A stretch of 64,000 nucleotides of DNA from Pyricularia pennisetigena. Its lineage: Eukaryota; Ascomycota; Sordariomycetes; Magnaporthales; Pyriculariaceae. Both the position numbers and the translations under genes were made by a program. Shown here in pieces: positions 23,185 to 33,939 of this stretch; the first letter of the stretch is position 1; each line of letters opens with the position of its first letter. The notes under the pieces are model-generated. The model had not been told where the DNA came from, did no database searches, and worked only from the letters and a program-made list of their open reading frames with translations. The stretch lies in contig NC_043742.1 in the NCBI RefSeq assembly GCF_004337985.1, positions 7,853,136 to 7,917,135 on the forward strand. The letters are read 5' to 3'.

Positions 23185-23504
23185 TTTAGACAAAGAAACA
23201 AAAAAAATAGGATTCTACCTTCAATATATTCGTTCAAATATGAAAATTGACGAAAAAGACTCCGGGTTAGCTATATTGGTGAGCTGAAAGACGAATGTGT
23301 ATTATAATCTTTTTCGCCAGGATTTCACCCTGCATTTATATAATTCAAATAACACGAAATATTTTCATTTTGAACTAGGTACATTTTAAATATTGCTAAT
23401 ATATATATACCTTCTCTCCTAAGAATATTAACTTTACATGACTAATGACAAAGCTTAAAAAAGTATTACCCATTACCAAATTAGCAAACGTTTCAATAGG
23501 GTTT

Positions 23505-23690
23505 TACGTAGTTTCATTGTTTAAACCAGACCACCCTGCGTTTCAGCGTGGACCGAGCGCTCCAGGTACCTTATTAAACACCTAGGTTTTTCAATCAACT
23601 AAATTGGCTAGAAATATCGCCCTCGCTTTAATCTCAGGGTGTTTGGTTAATTTTCGTCGCTTACAACGGTACTATCTAATTACGAGCCCT
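23505..23690 (+). mobile_element. degenerate left terminus of the MULE-like family
   Basis: The order is recognisable: TAGTTTCATTGTTTAAACCAGACCACCCTGCG, then a GGTACCTT-like hairpin, then ATTGGCTAGAAATATCGCCCTCG and TTCGTCGCTTACAACGGTAC. Many substitutions are present. A right terminus in the opposite sense (TCTCAGGGCTTATCCCTAAAGC) lies at 24,489-24,535, and a further weak match near 23,808-23,840. The 23.5-24.5 kb stretch is therefore a jumble of old fragments, with no gene seen. Confidence 0.5.
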
Positions 23691-24578
23691 ATAGCTAGAA
23701 CCAATACATCCAATAATTAGACGTGATTTAATTATTATTTTGCGGTACATTGGTAAGGTCATTTTAGTCCTTTTTTGGTTTAAACTTCAAATAGTTTCAA
23801 AGCTTGTCCCTAAAGCTTAAAATTCCAGCGATTAAAACATGGCTTAGTTCCTACTTCGTAGCCTTTTTTATACTTGTCGGCCCATTAAAACAGCTTTTCA
23901 GATCAAATCTGAAAGCTATTTGTTAATTTTTATCATTTATAGCAATGATATATAGGAATAAAAGTTATCCTTATAGGTTAAAAATCTCTTCGTAAAACGT
24001 GACTTAATTTTCCTTTCGCAATATAATTGTAGGGCCATTTATAACTTTATTTTGTCAAGGTTTTAAATAGTATCAGCGGATACCACTAAAGCCCGAACTG
24101 ATACTAGCTAAACAGGGGTTAAATTTGTGGTTTAATCAATATTTATGGGGTTCTCCAAAGATAACAATTAGGGGTTTAATTTTATTTGTTTATTTTTGCG
24201 TATTTATCCCATAGCTAGGCGTAATTTAATCGCTCCAACCAAACCTAGCTTCAATGTTGCCTTTACAGCCTAAAGCTTCACAACTAAACTTAGTCTAAAT
24301 ATATTTTTGTAATATGTTTGCAACTTTAGCCAAAAAAAGGTTCAGTTTAAATTCAATATTTTTATTGCTTATCCTTCAAATCTCAAATTCCACAGTTAAT
24401 CCACGTTCTAACTCAATTATAATTATGCAATATATTTGTCAATTTATCCAAACAAAAAAAAATGGTTTGGTTAATTTCACTAGGTTCAGTAATCTCAGGG
24501 CTTATCCCTAAAGCCCAAAGCTCCACAATTGAACCACCTGGTCTGGGAAACTAAAAGTATGATTGTAAAAATAATTAC

Positions 24579-24977
24579 ATGGGGAGCGAAAATGCCGTAT
24601 CTAGGTTTTGTCTGTGTTTAACTAGTAAATATGCAGCCATCCCTGTTTCCCTTCAGGCAAATTGCATAAAGGCTGCAAGGACTAGGTCAATTCGATGTCT
24701 CCCAACTGGTATACGGGTGCATCTTCTACTGAAAAAAGATTTTGCTTACCGTATCAAAGAGACTATGCAGGGGATGGTTCTTGACATTTTATGCGGCCGG
24801 AAAACAGCGTTAGTATTGAAAAGCTTAATCCAAACAGGCTATCCAATTGTTCGAGGCTGGTTGGCCTTTGTAGCAATGACTCGTAAACAACCGTCAACTG
24901 ATTGGATATCGGACTTTTGTTCGTCGCTGGGCATGGCCTTAAAACTTGCAGATTTTGTCAACAAAATAGTAATTTGA
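24579..24977 (+). pseudogene. unrecognised open frame, coding status doubtful
   Basis: A 132-codon frame follows old transposon debris. I recognise no domain, and the composition (many Arg, Leu, Cys) is not distinctive. Another frame over the same stretch is Cys-rich (LHKGCKD, RFCLPYQRDYAG, SNCSRLVGLCSND) but interrupted by stops, so a decayed secreted Cys-rich protein is an alternative. No promoter or intron signals decide between them. Treat as unsupported. Confidence 0.15.
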
Positions 24978-25499
24978 CTTCAAAAAAGGGGTGGACAGTA
25001 TAAGCGACGTTCCGATTATATAGTCAATGGTAGTACACCTAAATGTCTTTTGTCGGGTCTCCTTTGGTACAAATTTTGATGGTTTCTACCCTGAAAGTCC
25101 CTAATTCACTATCGACCCCTACTTAAACATATCTCTAATATTGTACGGCGCTTACCCATCGTATTCAAATACAGTCGATTCAATGGCTCAACTCGCCTCC
25201 TACGATCTTAACCGCTTGTGTTATAAATATGGCCATAAACCAGATCGAAAGCTACGTATTCCCTTTCAAAACTAACATTCCGATCGCTAAACTATTTACT
25301 TTACCACCCGCAACCTGTGAAAAAAGAAAATCACACTTGTTTCAAAACCAACAACAAGGCCTTTCTCAAACTTACCCAATTTCAAAAATGGCTCAATAAT
25401 TGCAAAAAAAGCCATATTCGACACCAACAAAGAGGACCCGGGCCCGCTAAAACTCAGAAAGTCGCTTTGCTCCATCCCTGACATAAAGGTGCTCAAACG

Positions 25500-26260
25500 C
25501 TCTTTAGCCCTGACTGGCTGCTAACGACGGCCCTTTCGCACCGTACCCGACAACGCGTCCGGCGCCGCAGTGGTGACGGCCAAGTTGCTAGAGTCGGATT
25601 CGGGCCTCTGAACGGACGAGCTCACGTGCATCGTTGCCACCGACATTAATCCCCAGATAACAGTGTGGGTTGCGGAGTGGACGGTCCATTAGGAAAAGAG
25701 CTGGACCTGCAAAGGCGTCGTCGAGGTCACAACCTTCGGCCGCTGCCAGACGAGATGTTCTCTTGCGTCTCCAATAGCTTTGGCCTGTTGGTGAGCCGCG
25801 GCGTTAGGGAAACCCTCGCCGAAACCATCAAAGTCCTCAAATGCGGTGATCTTTCCGGGTCTACCTCCTGGGCGGGCATTTTATGGTGGGGCATCCTTGC
25901 GGTGGCAGCCGTTCACAAGTTCGTCCCCGACGCGCCCGAGACGCCAAACATCAAAAAGATATTTCCAGAAGATGACTGGTGTAGCACAGCTAGCGCAAAT
26001 GCCCGGCCAGAGTCGCCCGAGTTTGTGGCCGTCGTTCCCCGAAAGGTACACCTTAGCTCCCAAAATTCCTGGGGATGACTTTGCCGAGGCAAAAGGGGCT
26101 ATAACTTGGATGGTAATCGGGATAAAATGGTGTGCCGAGGATTAAGAAAAGTTTATTGACCAGATTCAGGGTGCGCTAACGAATTTTGTTAATAAATACT
26201 TTGGCAGGAGCTGGAACGTGGAAGTGACGGCAGCCATCTCTCTCGGACGCAAGTTCTGAA
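25500..26260 (+). pseudogene. decayed coding-like region at the edge of the GC-balanced island
   Basis: GC content and codon-like periodicity rise abruptly here. One frame reads VVTAKLLESDSGL, stop, TDELTCIVATDINPQITVWVAEWTV, stop, EKSWTCKGVVEVTTFGRCQTRC. Another is open at 25,846-26,145, and a third piece continues to about 26,258 (ALTNFVNKYFGRSWNVEV). The paired Cys suggest a secreted protein, but I recognise no family. Internal stops and frame changes argue for a pseudogene. It is not bounded by a recognisable start. Confidence 0.35.
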
Positions 26261-26561
26261 ACTGGTTGCGACAAATAAACATTCTTTCAACATACCCGTC
26301 AATCCTATATTGCTACATACGAACATACCCACTGGAATATACGGGATCACGTCCGTTCTCCCTTAATCAAACCAGTGAGGGCCGAACTAGCACCCATGTA
26401 GGTGACCACCGGGGACTTTTTGGTGTTAAATGTTTTTTTTTTTTATTTAAAAGGATTTTGTTAATAAGACTTATCCCTTTTTGTCCAACATACCTTTCAA
26501 GATTTCGTGCACCAGATTATCCTTAAATTGGCGGGAAATGTTGTCAATTAATATAGCTTCC

Positions 26562-26684
26562 ATGAGTATTTGCTTGTGCGTGTTCTTGGCAGTAATGCAA
26601 ATGTCCGCTTTTGCTCAAAGCAAAGTTGGTTCTTTGCAAACGTTTGGTAAGGCTTTAGGCAGTAACAGTGTATGGGGCCTTTAG
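26562..26684 (+). pseudogene. short signal-peptide frame ended by TAG
   Basis: The ATG at 26,562 opens 40 codons beginning MSICLCVFLAVMQMSAFAQ, which resembles a signal peptide with cleavage after AFA. After the TAG at 26,682 the same frame continues CGLAAFKQMDYKSCTIP, adding two Cys, and then meets CC|GTAAGT, a good splice donor. This may be the first exon of a small secreted protein with a nonsense change (TGG or CAG to TAG), or chance. Confidence 0.25.
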
Positions 26685-28028
26685 TGTGGGCTTGCAGCCT
26701 TCAAACAAATGGATTACAAATCATGTACAATACCGTAAGTAGTAACAAAGAATTAAAGCGGGTAGTCTGGAATGCGATTGTTTGAAGCAGCTATCAAAGA
26801 ACAATTCCATTTCAACCAGCTTTTGTAGGGTTCTCTACTCTATTCAATGCCAAAAAAAAATCAAGCCCAATCGCATGACTCATTGTTTGTTTAGGACATG
26901 ATCCCAAGGTGGAAGATAGCAGTCAGCAACGCAGTATCATTTCGAAAATTTGTCAGTTAGCCATATCCTCTTTTACTGCTAAATATACATAAGCTCAAAA
27001 TCACTGACAGTAGGCGGAGTATACGGTGAGGTCCGAATAGATCCTAAAAATAAATAAATATGTGAAATAAGACATGGAAACCTGAGTCCATCAGACACAA
27101 AGCAGGCATACCCACGGCACAACATGAAATGCTCAAAAAGCGGCGGCGGCCACGGCATGCCGTTGTATCAGCCCAGATGTATTGTGATTTATATTTCCCT
27201 CTATTCCAAGCCATCGTGTTTGAGTCAGACCAATGCATTGATGCTACCGAAAAGGTAGGGCACAACACTTTGGTGAAGTTAACCTCGTTACGGTCTTCTG
27301 GCTTGTGTTATTGACAACGAATGCATGTTTCTTTCTATAAGCAATATTCTGTAGATAAGATAGACGAAATAGCAAGCTTCATCCACGCTCGGTTATATTT
27401 ATAGGACTGTCGTAGTTATAATAGCACTAAACTTACAATAAATACTGGCCAGTAGGTTTTTTTATAAATCTTGTTGAGAAGATTGGCCAACTCGTAATAT
27501 ATATTAAAGCCAATAATAGTAATACTTAAAGCATGTTTATATTTGCTTTGAAATTTTCCAACCATTTTTTAATAACAGAACTATCTTCCTGCATTTTAGC
27601 AGCAAGGTAAAGCCTGACCACGGCACTAAAGTTGAAAAGTAGAAATACTATTATTACAAAAAGGGGTTTTATTTTGCCGGTACATCAAAATATCACGGGT
27701 AATTTCGTAAATTAATCGTTGCAAGTATCATTATTGCCTGAGATACTACAAGGTTAGTCTATTTTAGCTTCAATATGGAGCTACCAGTGTGCCTGGCTCC
27801 CTTTTTCAGGATAATATATAAGGCTGGAATATTCCACCGATAATGATTTAAACATCACCCCAGTTACGCATCACAATCGCACGCGCAGCCCCTGAATCAC
27901 CACCGTATTCTTTGCCCCAGTGCGATAGTAATTGTTGTTCCAATAGAATCAAACAATCAATCTACTTCAAGTTACTTTTTAAACCTGTTTTTTTTCAAAG
28001 TTCAAACCTCTTTACCTTTTTATACAAA
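26685..28028. other. intergenic, no supported gene
   Basis: Small overlapping frames on both strands (27,044-27,314) cover each other without coding bias or known domains. The right part is the promoter region of the gene at 28,029, with TATATAAG at about 27,815-27,822. Confidence 0.5.
27815..27822 (+). promoter_or_regulatory. TATA box upstream of the Gly-rich secreted protein gene
   Basis: TATATAAG lies about 210 bp before the ATG at 28,029. A C-rich, then T-rich leader (CAAACCTCTTTACC) precedes the ATG, consistent with a fungal promoter and 5' UTR. Confidence 0.45.
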
Positions 28029-28412
28029 ATGCATCTTCTCACTCTCTTGGCCGTAACTATTCCCCTTTTGGGAAATGTTGTTATCGCCGCAGATAACAAG
28101 CCCAATATTGAAGCTCGCTCCCCCAGCAACAATCATTATGGCAATTCAGTTGGTAGATGTCCCCCAAGAAGGGGGCATTCCGGTTACCCTCGTAGCCGCC
28201 ATTCATGGTCGAATCGTAGCCATAGGGCCAGCAGCGGATACACCTACGGACCGTATTACGGCGGTGATTCCTGGGGTAACGATTGTTCCCAAGACAATGG
28301 AGGTTACGGCGGCAGTTTCGCTTCCGGAGGCGATAGCAACACTTACGGAGGCGATAGCAACACTTACGGAGGCGATAGTAACGCTTGCGGAGGCGACAGT
28401 TCCAGTTGCTGA
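28029..28412 (+). CDS. small secreted Gly/Ser/Asp/Cys-rich repeat protein
   Basis: I chose the internal ATG at 28,029 (context TACAAAATGC) because the next residues, MHLLTLLAVTIPLLGNVVIA, form a clear signal peptide; upstream in-frame sequence is leader. The 127-residue product has a mature region with PPRRGHSGYPRSRH (dibasic RR, possible Kex2 site), a Tyr/Gly-rich stretch (YTYGPYYGGDSWG) and C-terminal tandem repeats: GGDSNTY, GGDSNTY, GGDSNAC, GGDSSSC. The TGA at 28,410 falls on the first Gly codon of a fifth repeat. The frame then continues GDSFGYNNDG to TAA at 28,443, so the annotated end may be a recent nonsense change (GGA to TGA). Function unknown; wall-associated or effector-like by layout only. 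Confidence 0.65.
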   Translation: MHLLTLLAVTIPLLGNVVIAADNKPNIEARSPSNNHYGNSVGRCPPRRGHSGYPRSRHSWSNRSHRASSGYTYGPYYGGDSWGNDCSQDNGGYGGSFASGGDSNTYGGDSNTYGGDSNACGGDSSSC

Positions 28413-29100
28413 GGTGATAGCTTTGGTTACAACAATGATGGTTAAAGCCATTCAAAGAAAACTTGATCAGGAAGCTGGTAAAAATTTCTCCAAAGTTTTC
28501 ACCCTTGTTAGCTGCATGGGTCTATACGAATTATTGCAGCAATGTAGGCGTTTACGCTATCTGGGAAATTTGAAACTGCGTTCGAAGGTTTGAGGCAGAG
28601 AAGACTAAGGGTTGGTTGCAAGTTATTAAGCTCAGAAAATGACATTTTTCGGGGGCTTTTGTTATTAATAGGGGCTTTTATACATATGAGTGTATTTGAA
28701 AGATTGTTCATATAAAACATCCAGCCTACGACCATGTAACTCTTAGACACCCGTCTCGAGTTGTTATTCAAGCCAACAAGTGCAGAGTAGATAAGAGTCC
28801 ATTGCTTTGGGGAAGCTGATCAACTACAAGGTTACGTGCCGGGTCCTGTCGGTTGTCTAATAGTGTAATACGTGCATCCTGTATCGATCCCTAACATATC
28901 GGAACTATAATTCAAGTTTAATCTCAAACGAGGGACAGAACCTGGCGCAGCGAAAGAGATCCTCACTTAAGAGTTGTCTTTCAATCCGTCCGAAGATAAT
29001 AAGCAAGCTGTTCCCCGGGCGGAGAAAGCCCAAGTCTCCGGCCCGGTATATTCTTTCCATTACTGGCAGCAAAGGCACTCGCGACAAAAGATGTACGGGT
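28413..29100. other. intergenic, no supported gene
   Basis: After the repeat gene I see no frame with coding character. Short frames at 28,508-28,771 and 28,905-29,087 (minus) lack domains and start signals. Confidence 0.5.
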
Positions 29101-29299
29101 CAGGTCCGGTCGACCCAATTATCCGAGCCCAACATTATCCCCGGCGATTGTAAATCTCGGGAGTCCTGAATAGCCATTCGGGACGGTCGTGCCCCATTGG
29201 CCGATGATATAAATAGGGAAATTGAGAAAAACAGGACCAACGGGGAACAACCCGCTTCTTTAATTTTCATAATTTTCCCCCAAAACTCGAAGCGAGTGT

Positions 29300-30066
29300 T
29301 TGCACGGCCTAAGGATTATGGTCGTGACAACTATTATTGACAACGCCGCGCCAGGTCGTCCCGGGCTCTGGGAAAGCTACATCAACTCGGTCTGCGTCCC
29401 AGTCACAACCGCGACCTCTTTATCCTTTTTGTCCCTTTCCATGAACAAAGCGAGCGCGGTCGGTTTGGCCCTCTGTTCTTGACAAACAACAACCAGCGGG
29501 CTACTTGTGGCAAGACGTGGAAAGATTTGGATCAAGGACATGGTCGAACCCGGGCGAGCTTTGCTGCAAGATTCGACTGGGAGCCGTGGCGGCGAGGCCG
29601 TGAGCTATCGGGCCGGAAATGGTCACATTAGTTCCGCTGCGTTAGCACAGCACCCTGTATTGAGAAAATACGGGGTCCCACCTGGTATAAAGGAGGTTAT
29701 GCGACTCGTGAATTTGTGCGCAATGGATTCGCCGGTCCCCCCCTTGCGTATGCATGAAAATTCGGAGGTGACCGCTTATGCGATGAATCGGGTCCGCATT
29801 TGTTGGTTATATTCAAGCGGCTTTGCCCGCATAATGCGACTATTGATATTATCGCAACAAATATCTTGGGGAACAAGCAGGCCTTGTTATTGTTTCATTT
29901 CAGAATCGGCACGCACAGTATACTGCCGCAAGCGGGCTCTTACCGCCCATATATCCGGCTTTAAATGTTTAATTGATCACACAACAAAGGGAACAAAAGA
30001 CAAGGAAGGCCAAAGGGCGAGAAAAAACCTCCTATTCGGTTATGCCGCTGGGATTCAAGTGTGGTA
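29300..30066 (+). pseudogene. degenerate coding-like segment, unrecognised
   Basis: A TATA-like GATATAAATAGG at about 29,206-29,217 precedes frames at 29,300-29,482 and 29,507-30,067. Coding-like character shifts between frames: RFDWEPWRRGREL near 29,570 in one frame, and NATIDIIATNILGNKQALLLFHF near 29,830-29,900 in another. This suggests an old frameshifted gene. I cannot assign a family. Confidence 0.3.
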
Positions 30067-30853
30067 ATCGCAACGATTAGGCAGATCAAAACGTTAAAAA
30101 AAAACAAATCGAATCTGAAAAGGGCACAACTTGACAGATAAGGTTTAAGAAACGCAGTAACAATTACATCATAGGTTCATGATCCTCCGGATACAAATCT
30201 TAAATCCGGGACCGAATTATGAAAATAGCGGTTATTCTGCGGCCTCCTATGCATTCCCATGCAAAAGCAAAAACACTGGGTTGAGAACCCTAAATAGGCA
30301 TGGCATAGGCCTTCCTATTTCAAACATCAAGACTGATACTTGTGTCCAGGCGATTGGCATATTTTATATGAAATATTGACACCTTTAAGGTGGGCGGTAC
30401 TCGGAGGGTTTTAGCTATTAATGCTTATAGACATTCTGGCGTGCCACCGGCACCAAGGGATACAAAAGCAGTAAACTCAAGTGCCAAAAAATCCAAGGTC
30501 TATCGAAGTTAGATGCTAGAGTATCCTACCTTCTGGAGGGAAGCATCGTTGGAGTGACAGAAAACAATAACTGCCACCAAGGACGGCACCACAGTGGCTG
30601 CAGACACAAGTGGCTCAAGGAGATAAATTCGGACAAGGACGCATACATAATGCGTACATAAAGACATGATCAATGGCGAAAGCCAGAAACAATGGAAGAA
30701 AATAAAAGAATCAAAGGGGTTCATAACACAGCCCACAGCTGTTGGCGCCTCGCGCAGCTCACATGCGAGGTTAACTCGGGCAGCTTAAAGCATTCCTAGT
30801 ACGTCTTTACAGCCGCTTTTTTCGAGGCATGGCCATCGCCTGCTTTCGGCAAA
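30067..30853. other. intergenic, no supported gene
   Basis: No frame or repeat with support. Small frames on either strand are short and lack domains. Confidence 0.5.
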
Positions 30854-31450
30854 TCATGGAAACCAAACTTGAACCCTTGGGGCAGAGTTCAGCACAGTTG
30901 CGGCCATATCTGATCCCAGGAGACTCGAGGATTTGGCTTCCCCGAGTGTCATATCCAAAGAAAGACCCGGCTTAAATATTCCCATGCAGAGGTATAAAGA
31001 AATGAGGACCAGGAAGTTACCGTTCATACAACAACTTGCGCATCTGCACCAGCTTCGCGGACGTGAGGAGAGGGAAAGACGCGGTCTTGGCCGGGTCCCA
31101 TCTCGGCCAGCGACGCCGTCCGCACCAACGGCGCACCCGCCTTCTTGTCGACCTATCAGTACTACCTGAGGTTCTGAGTGTGCTTTGTCAGGGCGGCGTG
31201 CTCCGGGTGGATGTTCCAGCTGTTGGGGATGCTGCGGCGGACCATGGGGACTATTTCGCGGGTGCTGCTGGCGTGTTTGAGGGTATTCGGCCTCGCTGGT
31301 GAAGAACCTGCCCAAGAAGTGGGAGAAGGAGGTGGTTAGCTCCTTGCTGGCTGGGAAAGTGGCTTTCGTGGTGATCTCAGTCTTTGCCACACTGAGCAGG
31401 AAAGCGAGAGCATTTCGTTCTAGATTGTTGGTCATGATGAACATGGACTG
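30854..31450 (-). pseudogene. possible decayed minus-strand gene
   Basis: A long minus-strand open frame (start possible at M of MTNNLERNALAF, about 31,441) reads to 30,854, but its second half is low-complexity. In another minus frame around 31,170-31,305, a protein-like run (NTLKHASSTREIVPMVRRSI, then NSWNIHPEHAALTKHTQNLR) is followed by stops. The shift in coding character between frames suggests a frameshifted relic. No family recognised. Confidence 0.3.
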
Positions 31451-31699
31451 GAAGACAAGTGGCCGGATGGAAGTTTTAGTCAAGGAAGAATGTGAAGATT
31501 CTGGGTTGTGTTGGATCCGGTTGAGGTGATGGGACACGGACTCTGGAAGGTAAAAGAAAAGTATGAAAGTGATAGAGTGGAAAGGCAGGTCCTGAAAACT
31601 TTTTGAAACAAATATGTGGGAATCAAAATCAAAAGCTAGAAAAGGTGAGGGTAAACTGAAAAAAAAGGAGCCTCTAGGCGAACAGAAACTAACCAACCT

Positions 31700-32190
31700 C
31701 GCAGGCTGGCTTCACTCCCTTTTCTCTCTTAAATTCTTAACAGTGGCGGCATCGTGGCTGGCTTGATATTGGGTTGAATTTGTCCAAGCAACATCTCGTC
31801 ACCAAGATATCACCCTCGCAGTGCTAGCTTTTCCTTGATGACATATGGAAACTCTGGCTTGGAATATGGACACCTATATAAGCTAGACCACTTGAATTAC
31901 TGTCCCTGCTCTATGTTGTTGTTAGTTTCAGTGGAGCAATATATACACGACTCCTTTGAGTTAACTTCGCTCAAGACTGCCAACTCTTGCTTGTTTTCAT
32001 TTTGACTCCTTCATTCTTAACAAAACTGGCTACTTATAGCAGGACAATATGAGGCAAGATTGAAAAAAGTAATTCACGCATGCCATGTCAAGTGCATTGT
32101 CGTTTCTACCCCCTTAATGAAGGTGTGGTACACATGCGCCGACGCTTCAGCAGACTTTATATTTCTATCTCCAGCCACGGTAGTTTTATT
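31700..32190 (+). promoter_or_regulatory. orphan promoter-like region without a gene
   Basis: TATATAAG at 31,875-31,882 is followed by a C/T/A-rich leader typical of a fungal 5' UTR (CATTCTTAACAAAACTGG). It leads to an ATG at about 32,049 that opens only four codons before TGA. It looks like the intact front of a lost or truncated gene. Confidence 0.3.
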
Positions 32191-32293
32191 GGCAAGATGG
32201 CCGAGTTGGTTATGGCGTAGGATTAAGGCGGTTCCGACCTTCAGTCCTCTTCCTATGGAGAAATCCGCGTGGGTTCAAGTCCCACTCTTGTCA
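32191..32293 (+). tRNA. tRNA-Leu(AAG), intron-containing
   Basis: The acceptor stem GGCAAGA pairs with TCTTGTC, with discriminator A at 32,293. The D arm is GCC...GGC, and the anticodon stem TAGGA pairs with TCCTA once an intron of about 21 nt is removed just after the anticodon loop purine. The loop TTAAGG gives anticodon AAG. A long variable arm (TGGAGAAATCCG) marks a class II tRNA, and the T arm GTGGG-TTCAAGT-CCCAC carries the B box. It is the only structural RNA gene I see in the window. Confidence 0.95.
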
Positions 32294-32296
32294 TGA

Positions 32297-32301
32297 TTTT
32301 T
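32297..32301 (+). terminator. pol III terminator of tRNA-Leu
   Basis: Five T residues begin four bases after the tRNA 3' end, a normal RNA polymerase III stop. A second T run (CTTTTTG) follows about 10 bases later. Confidence 0.7.
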
Positions 32302-33048
32302 GGTGGTGTTCTTTTTGTCACCGCCTCGGATTGGGTGTTTTTGTTCCGTGCGGATATCGGTTCGCTGTCAGGGCCCCTGAATGGGCATTTGCCCGGCCCA
32401 CAGCAATTTCGGGGCTCCAATTTCGGGGCTCAATCAATACCTTCGGCTGGAGTTCAGTATGCATGAAACTCCATTTTGATCCGACTGTTTCTCCCTCCAT
32501 TTGAAATTTATTTCGTTCTTGTTTCCAGTTCCTTTGATACCATACAGTCGCCCGATATATCAGACTCATGCAGACCAGACCGGACGATGTTTTTCTGGAG
32601 TCCTCCTCCGTCCCTTTGGCAGCATCGGAACTCCAAATCAATCGGCCCTTCTCCTCTATCCAGACACCGATGACCCCTTGGCAATTTTGCCCCGACGATG
32701 TTCTCCGCATAAACCCATCGCTAGAGATAGGGGCCAAGAGGCAAACATGCGGGGTCGGCCGGAGACAAAAAAGGAATTAAGTAAAGCTTCAGGGGTACTA
32801 TCGATTTGGTAATGTCCCATCAGACGGAGAGTTCTCCAGTTTCCAAGCCTTGCAGGGAGAACATGCCAACCTTCACGACTCATTCGCAGCTTTGTGGATC
32901 CTTTATACCACAGTAGGGTGTGATTGCACAAGGACAAACGGTAAATGGCGCTTCCGTCTGACCCGTCCGATAGCCATTTTGTTTTGGACACAGCTGCTTA
33001 GGATGGGATGACGTGGACCGCCTCTGGTGCCAGTCAGCACCTTGCATC

Positions 33049-33056
33049 TATAAAAA
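33049..33056 (+). promoter_or_regulatory. TATA box of the lipocalin-like gene
   Basis: TATAAAAA sits about 130 bp upstream of the ATG at 33,181 and is followed by GTGACGTCG, a CRE-like (bZIP) half-site context. No other strong TATA lies between it and the gene. Confidence 0.5.
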
Positions 33057-33180
33057 AGTGACGTCGTGCCGGTTTTGAGGTTTCACTTTGACCGTTGGCA
33101 GCTTCAGCTCCTCAGCCCGCCCGATATTTGTTCACCGTCTAGAACAGAATAAGTCTTTCGTCGGTATAACACACGTCAAG

Positions 33181-33732
33181 ATGAGGGCCGACAGCATCAT
33201 GCAGGCGCTTGCGGGCACCTACATGCTCCTGAACACGAGCACGTGAGTCTGCCTGCTACCCATTTCCAAGCGATCGCGACAACTCCCCTCCCAAGCAATG
33301 CTGACCACAAGCTCCAGAACCCTGAACGGCGTCCCCGTCCCCGACGAGGCTTACGGCTCCAACCCTTCGGGCCAGCTCATCTACACGGCGTCGGGCTTCA
33401 TGTCGGCCACCATCACATCCACCGACCCCGAGGACCGACCAGCAAACCTGACGTTCCCTCCCGCGGCGGGCCAGTCCGACGCCGACTGGGCCAACGTCGC
33501 CAAGCACTCTCTCTGCTACGCCGGGCCCTTCTCCATCAACGAGGCCGTGCCCCTGACCGCGACGTCGGGTGGCGTGTTCCACGGCCCGCTCACAGTCGCC
33601 CACGTGCCGTCGTGGGTGGGCAGGAGGCAGGAGCGCAACTTTACGACGTACGAGAACGGAACGCTGCTGCTCATCTCGTCGAGGAGGGATGGCGGGAACG
33701 AGGGGAGGCTGTGGTGGAAGAGGATCGACTAG
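33181..33732 (+). CDS. lipocalin-like domain protein (two exons)
   Basis: Exon 1 is 33,181-33,242, and the intron 33,243-33,311 begins GTGAGT, has a CTGAC branch site at 33,301 and ends ACAAG. Exon 2 is 33,312-33,732. The 160-residue product reads ALAGTYMLLNTST at the start, YGSNPSGQLIYTASGFMSA (residues about 34-52), a HSLCYAGPFS turn, and ends ENGTLLLISSRRDG...GRLWWKRID. This is the layout of the small fungal lipocalin-like family (PF13924-type: opening G-T-W/Y, central G-x-L-x-Y-T/S-x-x-G-x-M). No signal peptide is visible, so it is probably intracellular. Members often sit beside oxidative or biosynthetic enzymes and may bind or convert small hydrophobic molecules. It lies tail to tail, 207 bp from a haloperoxidase. 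Confidence 0.75.
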
Positions 33733-33939
33733 GTGTTTTGGGGGGAAAAGGAAGGGGTTGGATGATGTGGGCGATGTGGATCAAAACTGACCATGTTGAT
33801 TGATGACTTGCACATGCACGCATGCGATTGTTTCAATGTACTTATTGTCGTTTTTGATCATCTATAAACAGCGACTTTTTTTTTTTTCTTTTTTTTTCTT
33901 CTTTTTGCCTGCCAACCCAGCAAACGTCTGCGGAGGATT

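Noticed and set aside
28075..28593. 172-codon plus frame and 124-codon minus frame over the Gly-rich secreted protein gene
   Set aside because: Repeats in the real gene keep other frames open; neither has a signal peptide or domain, and their repeats are translations of the same 21-bp unit.
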